From NCBI GenBank assembly GCA_022827835.1, contig JAJEIO010000029.1, positions 1 through 64,000 on the forward strand: a stretch of DNA of 64,000 nt, read 5' to 3'. A program made the position numbers and the translations under genes. Origin of the DNA: Candidatus Latescibacterota bacterium (GTDB lineage Bacteria; Latescibacterota; UBA2968; UBA8231). The first letter of the stretch is position 1. Every line of letters starts with the position of its first letter. The notes beneath the pieces were generated by a model. It was given only the letters and a program-made list of their open reading frames with translations. It was not told the origin of the DNA and ran no database searches. This document shows positions 50,299 to 60,200 of the stretch, one piece after another.

Positions 50299-51084
50299 GT
50301 GAAACTTGCATTGATGTCAGGAAATCTGCTGTCGTCGGCAGAGATGCGGTCCGAGGGATTCGAGGCGGTGCAGATGTTTTTCGGTGGGGGAGCGGACGGG
50401 GATGCGCGGGACCCGTCCGCGGAGGATATCGACAAAGCGCTACAGGCGGCTGACATTGCGCTGGCGGCGATGACTTTGCACGTCGATCTGGTCGGGCCAA
50501 AGGGGATGGTCCGGGAGGATGTCACAAGGTTGATGCGCTGCGTGAAGAAGACTGCAGCACTCGACGGACGTTTCGGCGACAACCTGCGACCAGTGCTGGT
50601 GTGGCATCCGTCGGGGTATCCAGAGGAGGATGTTGACGATCGGGCGGTGTTCGAGGGGTTATGCACGGGGCTGATGACGGCCTGCTCGATCGCGGAGCGG
50701 CTTGGCATTGTCATCGCGGTGGAAATGACGCGGGCGGGGAGCGTTGACGGGGCGGAGCGCTTTTGGCGATTGCAGGACCGGGTGGGTTCCAAAGCGCTCA
50801 AAGTCTGCATGGACGCGGCGAACTTTGCGCCCGACCGCACGCCACTGGTGCGCGCAGTGCGGATGCTCGGCTCCGATATCGCCATCGCCCACGGCAAGGA
50901 CGCGCGCTTTGCCGAAAACGGCGAGGTCGTTGACTACGGGCCGACGGGGTCGGGGTGCTTGGATTATCCGACCTATATTGACGCGTTGCAGGAGTGGGCG
51001 CAGGTGCCCTATTTCGTTTTTGAGTACTACAAAAATCGCGACGACATGTTGAAGGCGCGCGATATTGTGCGGGCCTGTTTGTAG
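50299..51084 (+). CDS. Sugar phosphate isomerase/epimerase family protein (AP endonuclease 2 fold)
   Basis: 261 residues from a GTG with AAGGAGG upstream. TIM-barrel metal ligands are visible: Glu142 (AVEMT), Asp172 (CMDAANF), His198 (AIAHGKD) and Glu242 (FVFEYY). Such proteins often follow Gfo/Idh/MocA oxidoreductases and isomerise or epimerise the oxidised sugar. Substrate not readable. Confidence 0.85.
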   Translation: MKLALMSGNLLSSAEMRSEGFEAVQMFFGGGADGDARDPSAEDIDKALQAADIALAAMTLHVDLVGPKGMVREDVTRLMRCVKKTAALDGRFGDNLRPVLVWHPSGYPEEDVDDRAVFEGLCTGLMTACSIAERLGIVIAVEMTRAGSVDGAERFWRLQDRVGSKALKVCMDAANFAPDRTPLVRAVRMLGSDIAIAHGKDARFAENGEVVDYGPTGSGCLDYPTYIDALQEWAQVPYFVFEYYKNRDDMLKARDIVRACL

Positions 51085-51119
51085 ATTTCAGCCTCTCTTA
51101 AAATCGCCGGACATATACT

Positions 51120-52190
51120 GTGAAAGAAATCGCCGTTACAAACTTCTATTCTTGGTCCATCTTCAGCCAAGAGCGCCAGATCGACTTTAACGGCCATCTA
51201 TGGGTGCGGGAAGAGGGCAATGTCCTGATCGATCCGGTGCCCATGACAGCGGCTGACTTGGAGCAATTCGACCAATTGGGTGGGGCTGCTTGGATCGTGC
51301 TGACCAATCGCGACCACGAGCGCGAAGCCGCTTTTTTCCAAGGCCGCACTGGCGCTAGCATCGCCGTTCACCGCGCCGACGCCGACCTGTTTGACCAGCC
51401 ACCGGACCGCTTGCTGGACGACGGTGAGGAGATCGTCCCTGGGCTCCGAGTAGTGCATTTGGCGCACGGCAAGAGTCCGGGGGAAATCGCTCTGTACTGG
51501 CCGGCCCTTAAGCTAGTCTTAGCGGGCGATCTGGTCGTCGGTGCGCCGCTAGGTCGCATTACTTTGCTGCCGGATGCCAAACTCGCCGATCCGCCCCAAG
51601 CGGCCTTGGGTCTGCGCAAATTATTGCAGCTCGATTTTGACGCTCTGTTGATGGGTGACGGGCATTCCGTTCTACACGATGCCCGTCGGCTGTTGCTCGA
51701 ATGCTTGGAGGAACGGACCGACATTTACATCAACAAGATCAATGTAGAGGATATTCCTTGGACATCGGGGGGTGGACCTGCGGGCTACCGCTGGGAGATC
51801 AAGGATATCGACCCGCTCATCGGTGGCCAGCATCTGGGCTACTGCCTCTTCCGCCTGCCCGCTGGCCAGTCGATCTGTCCGCAGCACTTTCATCACTTTG
51901 AAGAGGAAATGTTCTACATCCTCGAAGGGGCCTGTACGCTGATCAGTCCCCGAGGTTCAGTGGCGGTAGAACAGGGTGACTTTATTGCCTTCCCACCTGG
52001 TCCCCGCAGCGCTCACAAGTTCACCAATCAAGGCCAGCAACCCTGTGTGCTATTAGCCTTGAGCAATGTCTTGCCGCACGATTTGGCCCAATATCCCGAT
52101 TCCGACAAAATTAACATCCGTTCCTTAGACCGACAGCGCATTTTCCGCCGCGCCGACGCAGTGGATTACTGGTCGGGCGAAGCCGATTAA
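51120..52190 (+). CDS. Metallo-beta-lactamase-like domain fused to a cupin domain
   Basis: 356 residues from a GTG without a good ribosome site. Residues 1-205 look like a metallo-beta-lactamase fold: LIDPVPM, TNRDHEREA where the usual HxHxDH stands (the two first His are missing; Asp65-His66 remain), HLAHGKSPGEIALYW (His116), LAGDLVVG (Asp137) and GDGHSVL (His182). Residues ~235-320 are a cupin: PAGQSICPQHFHHFEEEMFYI with His256, His258 and Glu263, a second His (SAHKFTN, His299), and a KINVED linker. The loss of half of one metal site suggests a mononuclear or altered enzyme. Role unknown; perhaps lactone hydrolysis or sugar isomerisation within this operon. Confidence 0.72.
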   Translation: MKEIAVTNFYSWSIFSQERQIDFNGHLWVREEGNVLIDPVPMTAADLEQFDQLGGAAWIVLTNRDHEREAAFFQGRTGASIAVHRADADLFDQPPDRLLDDGEEIVPGLRVVHLAHGKSPGEIALYWPALKLVLAGDLVVGAPLGRITLLPDAKLADPPQAALGLRKLLQLDFDALLMGDGHSVLHDARRLLLECLEERTDIYINKINVEDIPWTSGGGPAGYRWEIKDIDPLIGGQHLGYCLFRLPAGQSICPQHFHHFEEEMFYILEGACTLISPRGSVAVEQGDFIAFPPGPRSAHKFTNQGQQPCVLLALSNVLPHDLAQYPDSDKINIRSLDRQRIFRRADAVDYWSGEAD

Positions 52191-52199
52191 GAGGGTAAT

Positions 52200-52943
52200 A
52201 TGAGCAACGTTTTGCGACTGAATCTGCGTTCTCAGCGTCTTGCACAAGACGAAGACGGCCATGCTATCTGGCAGGTGCAGACCAACACCCAAGAATGGGC
52301 GGCGGATCAGACCGCGCTTTTGCTGTGCGACGTGTGGAACGGCCACTGGTGCCGAGGTGCGGTCGAGCGCCTCGACGCCATGATCGAGCGGATGGATGCA
52401 GTGGTTCGGGTGGTGCGTGCGGCTGGTGGCTTGATCGTCCACGCGCCTTCGGATACCATGGATTTTTACGCCAATGCGCCAGCGCGTCAGCGCGCGCTTG
52501 CGGCCCCCCAAGTTGCGCCGCCGCCCGCCGCCGAGCGCCCGGATCCGCCGCTGCCGGTGGATGCTTCAGATCACGGGTCGGACACGGGCGAGACCGAGAC
52601 CTACAAGGCTTGGAATCGGCAGCATCCGGGGATCGGGATCGACCAAGAGCGGGATATTATTTCGGATAAGGGGACGGAGGTGTATAGTTACTTACAGCAC
52701 CAAGAGATTGCCCATCTGTTGATTATGGGCGTCCATACCAACATGTGCGTTTTGCACCGGACCTTTGCCATTAAGCAAATGGTGCGCTGGGGAGTGGAGG
52801 TGGCGTTGATCCGCGACTTGACTGATGCGATGTACAATCCGGCCATGCCGCCGTACGTCAGCCACGACGCAGGCACGGGCTTGGTGGTCGAGTTTATCGA
52901 AAAATTCTGGTGTCCGAGCGTGGAGAGCAAAGATATTATATAA
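52200..52943 (+). CDS. Isochorismatase-family cysteine hydrolase
   Basis: 247 residues. The acid of the catalytic triad is in ALLLCDVWNGHWC (Asp43) and the nucleophile Cys in GVHTNMCVLHRTFAI; a Lys in ISDKGTEVYSYL is a candidate third residue. The family contains isochorismatases, nicotinamidases, carbamoylases and ureidoacrylate-type hydrolases. Context (sugar oxidoreductase, isomerase, cupin) does not identify the substrate. Last gene of the four-gene operon. Confidence 0.82.
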   Translation: MSNVLRLNLRSQRLAQDEDGHAIWQVQTNTQEWAADQTALLLCDVWNGHWCRGAVERLDAMIERMDAVVRVVRAAGGLIVHAPSDTMDFYANAPARQRALAAPQVAPPPAAERPDPPLPVDASDHGSDTGETETYKAWNRQHPGIGIDQERDIISDKGTEVYSYLQHQEIAHLLIMGVHTNMCVLHRTFAIKQMVRWGVEVALIRDLTDAMYNPAMPPYVSHDAGTGLVVEFIEKFWCPSVESKDII

Positions 52944-52974
52944 TTAAAAGGTACATCGCGCCCCATTAACCAAG

Positions 52975-53030
52975 GTCGCCTAGGCATAGGCGACTCGCAC
53001 CTAAAAGCAAATCTAAAGGAGGTGCTTTTA
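52975..53030 (+). promoter_or_regulatory. Structured leader of the CBM9-like gene with competing hairpins around the ribosome site
   Basis: First hairpin: GTCGCCTA (52975-52982) with TAGGCGAC (52987-52994). Then GCACCT (52997-53002) can pair with AGGTGC (53020-53025), covering the strong ribosome site AAAGGAGG, while TAAAAGC (53002-53008) can instead pair with GCTTTTA (53024-53030), covering the first base of the start codon but leaving AAAGGAGG in the loop. The two cannot form together. No known riboswitch class is recognised. Confidence 0.4.
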
Positions 53031-53926
53031 TGCGACTCATCAGTACGTTTTGCCTCATGTTGGCCCTTGTGCTGGCCGGCAGTGCTCATGCCCACATCGG
53101 CGAAAAGGTCTTTCTGATCTTCGAGATTCCGGATGCCGATTTGGGGGATCTCGACCTCTTCGATGGGGACATCTCCGACTGGGAGGACGTGGTCGGCGAT
53201 GCTTCGCTCACGCCTGAGGATTTTTTCGCCGATCCAACCGTCGGCGATGGTGCCCAGTACGATCCGGCCGATATGGACTATCGGGTTTGGCTGGGCTGGA
53301 ACAACACCAACAATCGGCTCTACCTCGCAGCCGAGCGCACCGACAATGTGTACATCAACGAGTACGCCGGCGGCGCGCCCGCCTCGGTGTGGCAGCACGA
53401 CTCGGTCGAGTTCATGGTGGATGGCGACCATTCCGGTGGCCAGTACAATTTCGGCAACAGCGAAACCATGACCGACGAGGAAAAGGCGCTCAACCAGAAC
53501 CGCCAGGCCCAGAAGTGGAACGCGATTTTCGATTCGCCCGACGGGCGATTTTTGGGCTATCCCGGCCGGGCCGATTGGCTCAACTCGCCGCCCTTGAGCG
53601 ATGGCGGCGGCGCGTCGGTCGGCGAAGGGCCAACTACGTCGGTCCTCGAAATCTACGTCACCCCCTATGACGATATCGTCTTCAGCGATCAGGCTGCCAG
53701 CGTGGCCACGGATCTAGAGGCCGGTAACATCATCGGCTTCCAGATCGCCATGCCCGACTTCGACGAAGCCCCCCAGCAGTACCGGGGCTATCACACCCTC
53801 TCAGGCCAAGCGGCGACCTTCCGCTTTGCCGAGCGCTTCGTCGATGGCCAGCTAGTCGGTGCCGGAGACGCCACCGCGGTGGCCGACCGATCGTGGGCGC
53901 GGATCAAGGCGAGTTTTAACGAGTAG
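53030..53926 (+). CDS. Secreted CBM9-like protein paired with a transporter fusion protein
   Basis: 298 residues. Signal peptide MRLISTFCLMLALVLAGSAHA; very strong ribosome site AAAGGAGG. CBM9-like features: LFDGDISDWEDVVGDASL, WLGWNNTNNRLYLAAERTD, DSVEFMVDGDHSGG, and the C-terminal RSWARIKASFNE. Paralogue of 24568-25512. It directly precedes the binding-protein/permease fusion, as its paralogue precedes a binding protein. Flanked by a structured leader and a strong terminator, it is likely to be made in large amounts. Proposed role: exported capture of the solute for the downstream transporter; ligand unknown. Confidence 0.76.
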   Translation: MRLISTFCLMLALVLAGSAHAHIGEKVFLIFEIPDADLGDLDLFDGDISDWEDVVGDASLTPEDFFADPTVGDGAQYDPADMDYRVWLGWNNTNNRLYLAAERTDNVYINEYAGGAPASVWQHDSVEFMVDGDHSGGQYNFGNSETMTDEEKALNQNRQAQKWNAIFDSPDGRFLGYPGRADWLNSPPLSDGGGASVGEGPTTSVLEIYVTPYDDIVFSDQAASVATDLEAGNIIGFQIAMPDFDEAPQQYRGYHTLSGQAATFRFAERFVDGQLVGAGDATAVADRSWARIKASFNE

Positions 53927-53937
53927 GCTTTCTACTT

Positions 53938-53987
53938 TTACCCCTGCGAGGGAGGTCGCACTTCTCTCGCAGGGGTAATTTTGTCTT
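53938..53987 (+). terminator. Rho-independent terminator after the CBM9-like gene
   Basis: Perfect 13-base stem: TTACCCCTGCGAG (53938-53950) with CTCGCAGGGGTAA (53966-53978), then TTTTGTCTT. Twelve bases after the stop codon. It should isolate the CBM9-like transcript from the transporter genes. Confidence 0.88.
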
Positions 53988-54049
53988 AGAAGCCATCTTG
54001 TGCCCAAGCACGAGCGAGCGGTTTCTAAGGGCTGGTATTATCGATTCTT

Positions 54050-56347
54050 TTGAAAATAGCAACACCTAACAAAGTCATCGGCTGGACGGCTGTTGTGCTG
54101 GGGCTGCTTGGTGGCCCGGTGATAGCGCAAGCGGCGACACGCGTTGAAGTGCCCATTTTTGAGGGCGGTGCGGGGTTGGATTTTTTCTTTTTTGCCGCCC
54201 GCGAATACGAAAAAGTTCGTCCCGATGTGCAGATTGATCTCTACGGCGATCCGCGCATTGCCGACAAGGTGCGGGTGCGGATTCTCGAAGGGACGTTCCC
54301 GGAAGTTAGCAACGCGGGGCTCAATTACTGGGCGCTGATCCGCAACGGCGAAATTTTGCCCCTCGACGACTTTTTGGCCGGGCCGAGTTGGGACGGGGAC
54401 CAGACGTGGCGCGAATCCTTCCTGCCCGGCAGTCTCGACCGCTATGAGTACGAGGGCAAAATCTACGGCATTCCCTTCCTCTACTCGGTTTACGCCGTTT
54501 GGTACAACAAGAACATGTTCGAAGAGCATGGCTGGGTACCGCCGCGCACTTGGGATGAGTTTTTTGCTCTCTGCGAGCAAATCCATGCCGCAGGGGTCTG
54601 GCCGCTGGCCTTTCAGGGGCGCTATCCAGGCTATATCGGCGGCGTGACTGACAACGCCTATTATCACCTCGCTGGCCGCGAGCGGTTCTACGAGCAGAAG
54701 GATCTAGTGCCGGGCAGTTTTGCCAATCCCGAATTCGTGACGGCGCTCGGGCTTATTCAGCGCACGGCGCAGGAGTACTTCCAGCCCGGAGCCCTCGGCA
54801 TGAGCCACACCGAGGCGCAGCTTGAGTTTTTCTTGGGCCATACGGCGATGGTCTTTTGCGGGTCTTGGCTCAAAAGCGAGATGATGGGCAAAATCCCCGA
54901 TGGCTTCCGCTTGGGAGCGTTTAATTTGCCCATAGTCGAAGGCGGGGCTGGCGAACCCGGTGCCATATATACTGGTGCCGGGTATTACTTTGTCTTCAAA
55001 AACAGCGCCCACCCAGAGTTGGGCGTGGATTTTTTGCGCTTTATGACCTCGCAGGAGATGGCCGGTACCTTTGCCGAGATGCGCGATGTTTTGGTGGCCG
55101 TTGATGGGGCGATGGAGGGGCGGACTAGCGAGGATTTGCAGGACTTGGTGGCTCTGGCACAGCAGGCGACTACGACCTATGGCACCGCTCCGGGTGAGGG
55201 TTTCCCGGAGATGGATCAGTTCCTCAACGACGTGCGCTTCAAGATCGTCAATGGGCAGATGACGCCCGAGCAAGGGGCCAAAGAGTTGGAGTCGGCGGCT
55301 GAAGCGGTGCGCAACCGCAGCCAGCAACCCGACCAAATTACCATCCGCCACCTGTGGAAGCCCGCGCTGCTGTTGGGCCTGTTGGCGCTGGCGATGGGCT
55401 ATTGGTTTTACACGACGGCGCGGCAATGGCGCGAGAGACAGTCGGGCCAAGCTCCCCGACCTACTAGTACTGTGCGTCTGCCTTGGAAGGGAGTGGTGTT
55501 CTTCGTCGGTCCGGCCGCGGCGTTCTACACGCTCTTTGTGGTGGTGCCCAGCATCAAGTCCTTTGTCTGGAGTGCGATGCGCTGGGACGGGCTGACCGAG
55601 ATGGCTTTCGTCGGGTTGTTGCACTTCCAGCGGCTGCTGTTTGAGAGCGATGAATTCTGGATCGCGCTGTCGAACAATCTCTTCATCATGTTCATCATCC
55701 CGCTCTGCGTGTTGCCGCTGGCGCTTTTTCTGGCGGTGTGCATCAGCCGCGAGGTGGTCGGGGCCAAGCTCTTCCGCATCGTCTTCTTCTTTCCCAACAT
55801 CCTCGGCGGGGTCGCGGCAACGCTGCTGTGGATGCACTTGTACAATCCGCAGGGTGGGCCGATCAATACGGTATTGGTGGCCTTGGGCTTGGAGGGGTTT
55901 GAGGGGTTTGCTTGGCTGGCGCAGGACAATCTTTACTGGGCGCTGATACCCATGTCGATTTGGGGCGCGGCTGGGTTCAACATGGTGCTTTTTTTGGCGG
56001 CGATGGAGAGCATTCCGCAGAGCATGTACGAGGCAGCCGACATCGACGGGGCCTCGGCTTGGCGGCAGTTTTGGTCGATTACCGTGCCGCTGATTTGGGA
56101 GGTTTTGTCGATAGCGATTGTGTTTATGATCATCGGCGGGATGAAGGCGTTTGAGGTGATTTGGCTGCTGACCAATCAGCGACCGACGACTGACAATCAC
56201 GTGATTGGCACGCGGATGGTGCAGGCGATGTTTACTGAGTTCAAGGTGGGGGAGGCTACTGCGATTGCCGTGCTACTCTTTTTGATCGTCTTCTTTGGCA
56301 CTACCGCAACCTTGCGCGCGATGAAGCGCGAAGCTGTGGAGTTTTGA
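54050..56347 (+). CDS. Fusion of a solute-binding protein with a MalF-like ABC permease
   Basis: 765 residues from a TTG start. Signal peptide (TAVVLGLLGGPVIAQA). Residues ~30-430 are a family 1 solute-binding protein (LPLDDFLAGPSWDGDQTW, GIPFLYSVYAVWYNKNMFEE, GHTAMVFCGSWLKSEMMGK, NSAHPELGVDFLRFMTS). A TM helix follows at about 440-460 (PALLLGLLALAMGYWFYTTA), then a short basic cytoplasmic linker (RQWRERQSGQAPRP) and a complete MalF-type permease (about 475-765) with EAA loop MYEAADIDGASAWRQFWSIT. The frame is continuous, with no sign of an artefact. Binding domain and permease on one chain fix their ratio. Partner permease is the next gene; no ATPase is linked. Confidence 0.85.
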   Translation: MKIATPNKVIGWTAVVLGLLGGPVIAQAATRVEVPIFEGGAGLDFFFFAAREYEKVRPDVQIDLYGDPRIADKVRVRILEGTFPEVSNAGLNYWALIRNGEILPLDDFLAGPSWDGDQTWRESFLPGSLDRYEYEGKIYGIPFLYSVYAVWYNKNMFEEHGWVPPRTWDEFFALCEQIHAAGVWPLAFQGRYPGYIGGVTDNAYYHLAGRERFYEQKDLVPGSFANPEFVTALGLIQRTAQEYFQPGALGMSHTEAQLEFFLGHTAMVFCGSWLKSEMMGKIPDGFRLGAFNLPIVEGGAGEPGAIYTGAGYYFVFKNSAHPELGVDFLRFMTSQEMAGTFAEMRDVLVAVDGAMEGRTSEDLQDLVALAQQATTTYGTAPGEGFPEMDQFLNDVRFKIVNGQMTPEQGAKELESAAEAVRNRSQQPDQITIRHLWKPALLLGLLALAMGYWFYTTARQWRERQSGQAPRPTSTVRLPWKGVVFFVGPAAAFYTLFVVVPSIKSFVWSAMRWDGLTEMAFVGLLHFQRLLFESDEFWIALSNNLFIMFIIPLCVLPLALFLAVCISREVVGAKLFRIVFFFPNILGGVAATLLWMHLYNPQGGPINTVLVALGLEGFEGFAWLAQDNLYWALIPMSIWGAAGFNMVLFLAAMESIPQSMYEAADIDGASAWRQFWSITVPLIWEVLSIAIVFMIIGGMKAFEVIWLLTNQRPTTDNHVIGTRMVQAMFTEFKVGEATAIAVLLFLIVFFGTTATLRAMKREAVEF

Positions 56348-56349
56348 GC

Positions 56350-57207
56350 ATGGCGGAACAAGATAAATTTTCCATTGCCAAACCTTTCGTCTATTTGGCA
56401 CTATGCGGCTATCTAACGGTTGTGGTCTATCCGATGCTGTGGCTGTTGTACACTTCGCTGAAGACCGACCGCGAGATTTTTCTCAATCCCTTCAGCCTTC
56501 CTGAGGTTGACGCTTTGCAGTGGATCAACTTTGCCAACGCTTGGACTAAGGGGCACTTCGGCGACTACTTCTTCAACAGCGTCTTTTTGACCATCTCGAC
56601 GGTGGCGGTTTCCATGTTGCTGGCGGCGATGGCGGCCTACGCGCTGGCGCGCTTTCGCTTCTTTGGCGTGCGGCCGATGTTTTTCTATTTCTTGGCTGGG
56701 CTGATGATTCCGTTGCAACTGTCGATTGTGCCGCTCTTTTTTCAGATGAAGGACTTTGGGCTACTCAATTCGCGGCTGGGTATTCTGATAGTTTATGTGG
56801 CCTTTGGGATGCCGTTTGCCATCTTTATCCTCACGGGGTTTTTCAAGTCTTTGCCCTCTGGGTTACACGAGTCTGCGCTGATCGATGGGGCGGGGGAGTT
56901 TCGGGCGTTTTGGTCGATTATGTTGCCGTTGGCTCGGCCGGGGCTTATTACGGTGGGTATCTTCGCGTTTTTGGGGACTTGGAACGAGTTTTTTATGGCT
57001 TTTATGTTCCTGTCTGGGGAAGGGTCGCAGGCGTTGCGCACGCTGCCGTTGGGGCTGGCCAACATCACTATTGTCAGTCAGTATCGCAGCGATTGGGGGA
57101 TGGCCTTTGCCGGGTTGGTGTTGATCATGGCACCGACGATGTTGGTGTATGCGTTTTTGCAGCAATATCTGACGAAGGGGATTACTGTGGGGGCGCTTAA
57201 GGGGTAG
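56350..57207 (+). CDS. CUT1-type sugar ABC transporter permease (MalG-like)
   Basis: 285 residues from the ATG at 56350 (GTGGAG nine bases upstream; a TTG six bases earlier overlaps the preceding stop). Six TM helices; MIPLQLSIVPLFFQMKDFGL, EAA-type loop LHESALIDGAGEFRAFWSIM, and GTWNEFFMAFMFLSG mark the MalG family. Partner of the fusion protein at 54050-56347. Confidence 0.88.
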   Translation: MAEQDKFSIAKPFVYLALCGYLTVVVYPMLWLLYTSLKTDREIFLNPFSLPEVDALQWINFANAWTKGHFGDYFFNSVFLTISTVAVSMLLAAMAAYALARFRFFGVRPMFFYFLAGLMIPLQLSIVPLFFQMKDFGLLNSRLGILIVYVAFGMPFAIFILTGFFKSLPSGLHESALIDGAGEFRAFWSIMLPLARPGLITVGIFAFLGTWNEFFMAFMFLSGEGSQALRTLPLGLANITIVSQYRSDWGMAFAGLVLIMAPTMLVYAFLQQYLTKGITVGALKG

Positions 57208-57225
57208 AAGGGGACGGGACGGTTG

Positions 57226-60200
57226 ATGGGCAAAATGACGACTCGACTAACGGCAGCAGTTGAAGCCTACCTCACCGATCTGCAACGAGTCCGCGCTTCC
57301 GGCGGCGCGACTGGCGAGCGGTCGAGCTATGGGCCGCTGGCGACCCTGCTAAATGACATCGGCGCAACGCTCAAGCCCAAGGTGTTTTGCGTTGGTGAAT
57401 TGGCCGATCAAGGGGCGGGGCATCCCGATTTTGGGCTGTATGCGGCAAAGCAGGTGCAGAAGGGGCAGCCGAAACAGGGGCAGGTGCCCGAAGGTGGCGT
57501 GGTTGAAGTGAAGGCGGCTGACGATGACGCTTGGTTGACGGCGGCGGGCGATCAGGTCAGCCGCTATTGGGACCGCTATCGGCTGGTGCTGGTGACTAAT
57601 ACGCGCGACTTCGTGTTGGTGGGCGAGGATGCGGCGGGGCGACCGGCCAAGCTCGAAACGTTTCGGCTAGCGGCAAGTGCGGAGGAGTTCGCGCAACGGT
57701 TGGAGAGTCCGCGTGCTTTTGCCGGAGAGGTGGGCGCGGGCTTGGGAGAATATCTGTGCCGGGCGCTGGCGCATCGGGCGCGGCTGGCCGAGCCGAGGGA
57801 TTTGGCGTGGCTGCTGGCGTCTCATGCCCGCGATGCGCTGGCGCGGGTCGAAGCCGCGGGCGATGCGCCGTCGTTGGAAGCGGTGCGGGCGGCGCTAGAA
57901 GAGGCGCTTGGCGTCCGCTTTGAGGGCGAACGAGGGGCCCGGTTTTTCCGTTCGACGCTGGTGCAGACGTTGTTCTACGGGGTGTTTTCCGCTTGGGTGC
58001 TGTGGGCGAGGCAAACACCGCCGCCCGCGAGAGCGTTTAATTGGCGCGAAGCGGTTTGGCATTTGCGGGCACCCGTCATGCAGGCGCTGTTCCAACAGCT
58101 ATCGCAGCCCGGTCGGCTGCAACCGCTCGGCCTCGTCGAAGTGCTGGACTGGACGTCTGCTGCGCTCGACCGGGTGGATTGCGACGCCTTCTTTGCCCGC
58201 TTCAACGAGGGCGAAGCTGTAACCTATTTCTACGAGCCGTTCCTCGAAGCCTTTGATCCCGAGTTGCGCAAGCAGTTGGGCGTCTGGTACACGCCAGCCG
58301 AAGTGGTGCGCTACATGGTTGCCCGTGTCGATAAGGCACTCCGGGACGATCTCGGCATTGCCGACGGGCTGGCTGCGGAAAACGTCTATGTGCTTGACCC
58401 GTGCTGCGGCACTGGGGCGTATCTGGCGGAAGTGCTGCGCCGCATTGCCGCCAATCTGGAGAATCAAGGCTTGGGTGCGCTGACCGGCGCGCGGGTCAAG
58501 CAGGCGGCTACCGAGCGCGTGTTCGGCTTTGAGATTATGCCTGCGCCTTTTGTCGTGGCTCATTTGCAAGTTGGATTGACCATGCAGGCGCTCGACGCGG
58601 CGCTGGCCGATGACGGGCAGGAACGCGCTCAAGTTTTTCTTACCAATGCGCTGACTGGATGGGAGCCGCGCCCGACCAAGCCGCTGCCGTTTCCCGAACT
58701 GGAGGAGGAACGAGACCGCGCCGAGCGGGTGAAACAGGAGACGCCGATTCTGGTGATCTTGGGCAATCCGCCCTACAACGGTTTTGCTGGCATGGCAGTA
58801 GATGAAGAGCGCGAGCTGTCGGAAGCCTACCGCATGACCAAGCGGGTGCGCCGACCTGAAGGCCAAGGGCTGAACGATCTCTATATCCGCTTTTTCCGCA
58901 TGGCGGAGCGGCGCATTGCCAAGACGGGCCAAGGCGTGGTGTGCTTCATTTCCAACTATTCTTGGCTCGATGGGCTGTCGTTTACGGGGATGCGGGAGCG
59001 CTATCTGGAGACGTTCGACGCGATACGGATTGACTGCTTGAATGGCGACAAATATAAGACCGGCAAGGTTGCGCCGGATGGCTCACCGGACCCGAGCATT
59101 TTTTCGACGGAAGGCGATCCGGTCGGCATTCAAGTTGGGACGGCGATTGCGACGCTGGTGCGCAAGGCCGATCATGCGCAAACCGAGGAGATCGGCTTTC
59201 GGCATCTGTGGGGACAGGCTAAGCGCGAGGAATTAGTTGAGACGGCAGAGGCAAAGCCGGGAAAGCTCTACGAAAGCGTCAAGCCGGTGTTGCAGCTCGG
59301 CCTGCCATTTGCACAGACAGCAGTGAGCAAGGATTGGTTCGATTGGCCAGCGCTACCCGATTTGTTCCCTGTGTCGTTTCCGGGCGTGAAGACCAGCCGC
59401 GATCCGTTTCTGGTTGATACCGATCTCGACCGGCTCAAGAAGCGACTAGCCGATTACTTCGACGCATCGTTGAATCACGACGAGATTGCGCGGCGCGACC
59501 CGGGCGTGATGAAGGCTACGAGACTATTCAACGCCCGTGCGGTGCGGGATGCGCTACTTGAACGCGGTGGGCCGATTGATGCCGGATTCATCCGCTTCTT
59601 CTACCGACCTTTCGATATCCGATGGCTTTATTGGGAAGCGGATAGCGGCCTGCTTGATCGCCCGCGCCCAGACTATCGACCGCACGTGTTTGAGGGAAAT
59701 ATGTGGCTGTCCGCCGCGCAGCATCTGCGTAAAGGTGCAGAAGAACCACAAGCTTGTTTTACAAAGTATATGGGTTCGCTGCATCTAATTGAGCGTACCG
59801 CGTTGATGTTCCCCACCTACCTCCTCGACGACGGCTTCGGAATCGGCGACAACGAAATACAACGCCGCCCCAATTTGTCCGGTGCCGCGCAACGCTATCT
59901 CCAACGTCTCAGTGCGGATGTAGAGGATCTATTCCACTACGTCCTCGCCACCCTCCACGATTCTGCTTACCGCGAGGCCAATGCTGGGGCGCTCCGCATG
60001 GAATGGCCGCGCATCCCGCTGCCGGGCTGGCCCGATGGCGAAGCTGACGATGCAGCAGAGACGCTCGCTGCATCAGCGGCACGAGGCCGCGAACTGGCCC
60101 GCCTGCTCGATCCCGAAGCGCCCGTGCCGGGCGTCACCCAAGGCACATTGCGCCCGGAAATTGCCGCTATCGCCGTGCCCGCCACCACCGACGGTCGCAA

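Noticed and set aside
54704-56200. 498-codon open frame on the minus strand opposite the binding-protein/permease fusion
   Set aside because: The encoded sequence is low-complexity, rich in His, Arg and Gln, without family features, and the plus strand encodes clear transporter domains over the same bases. It is a shadow of GC-rich coding.
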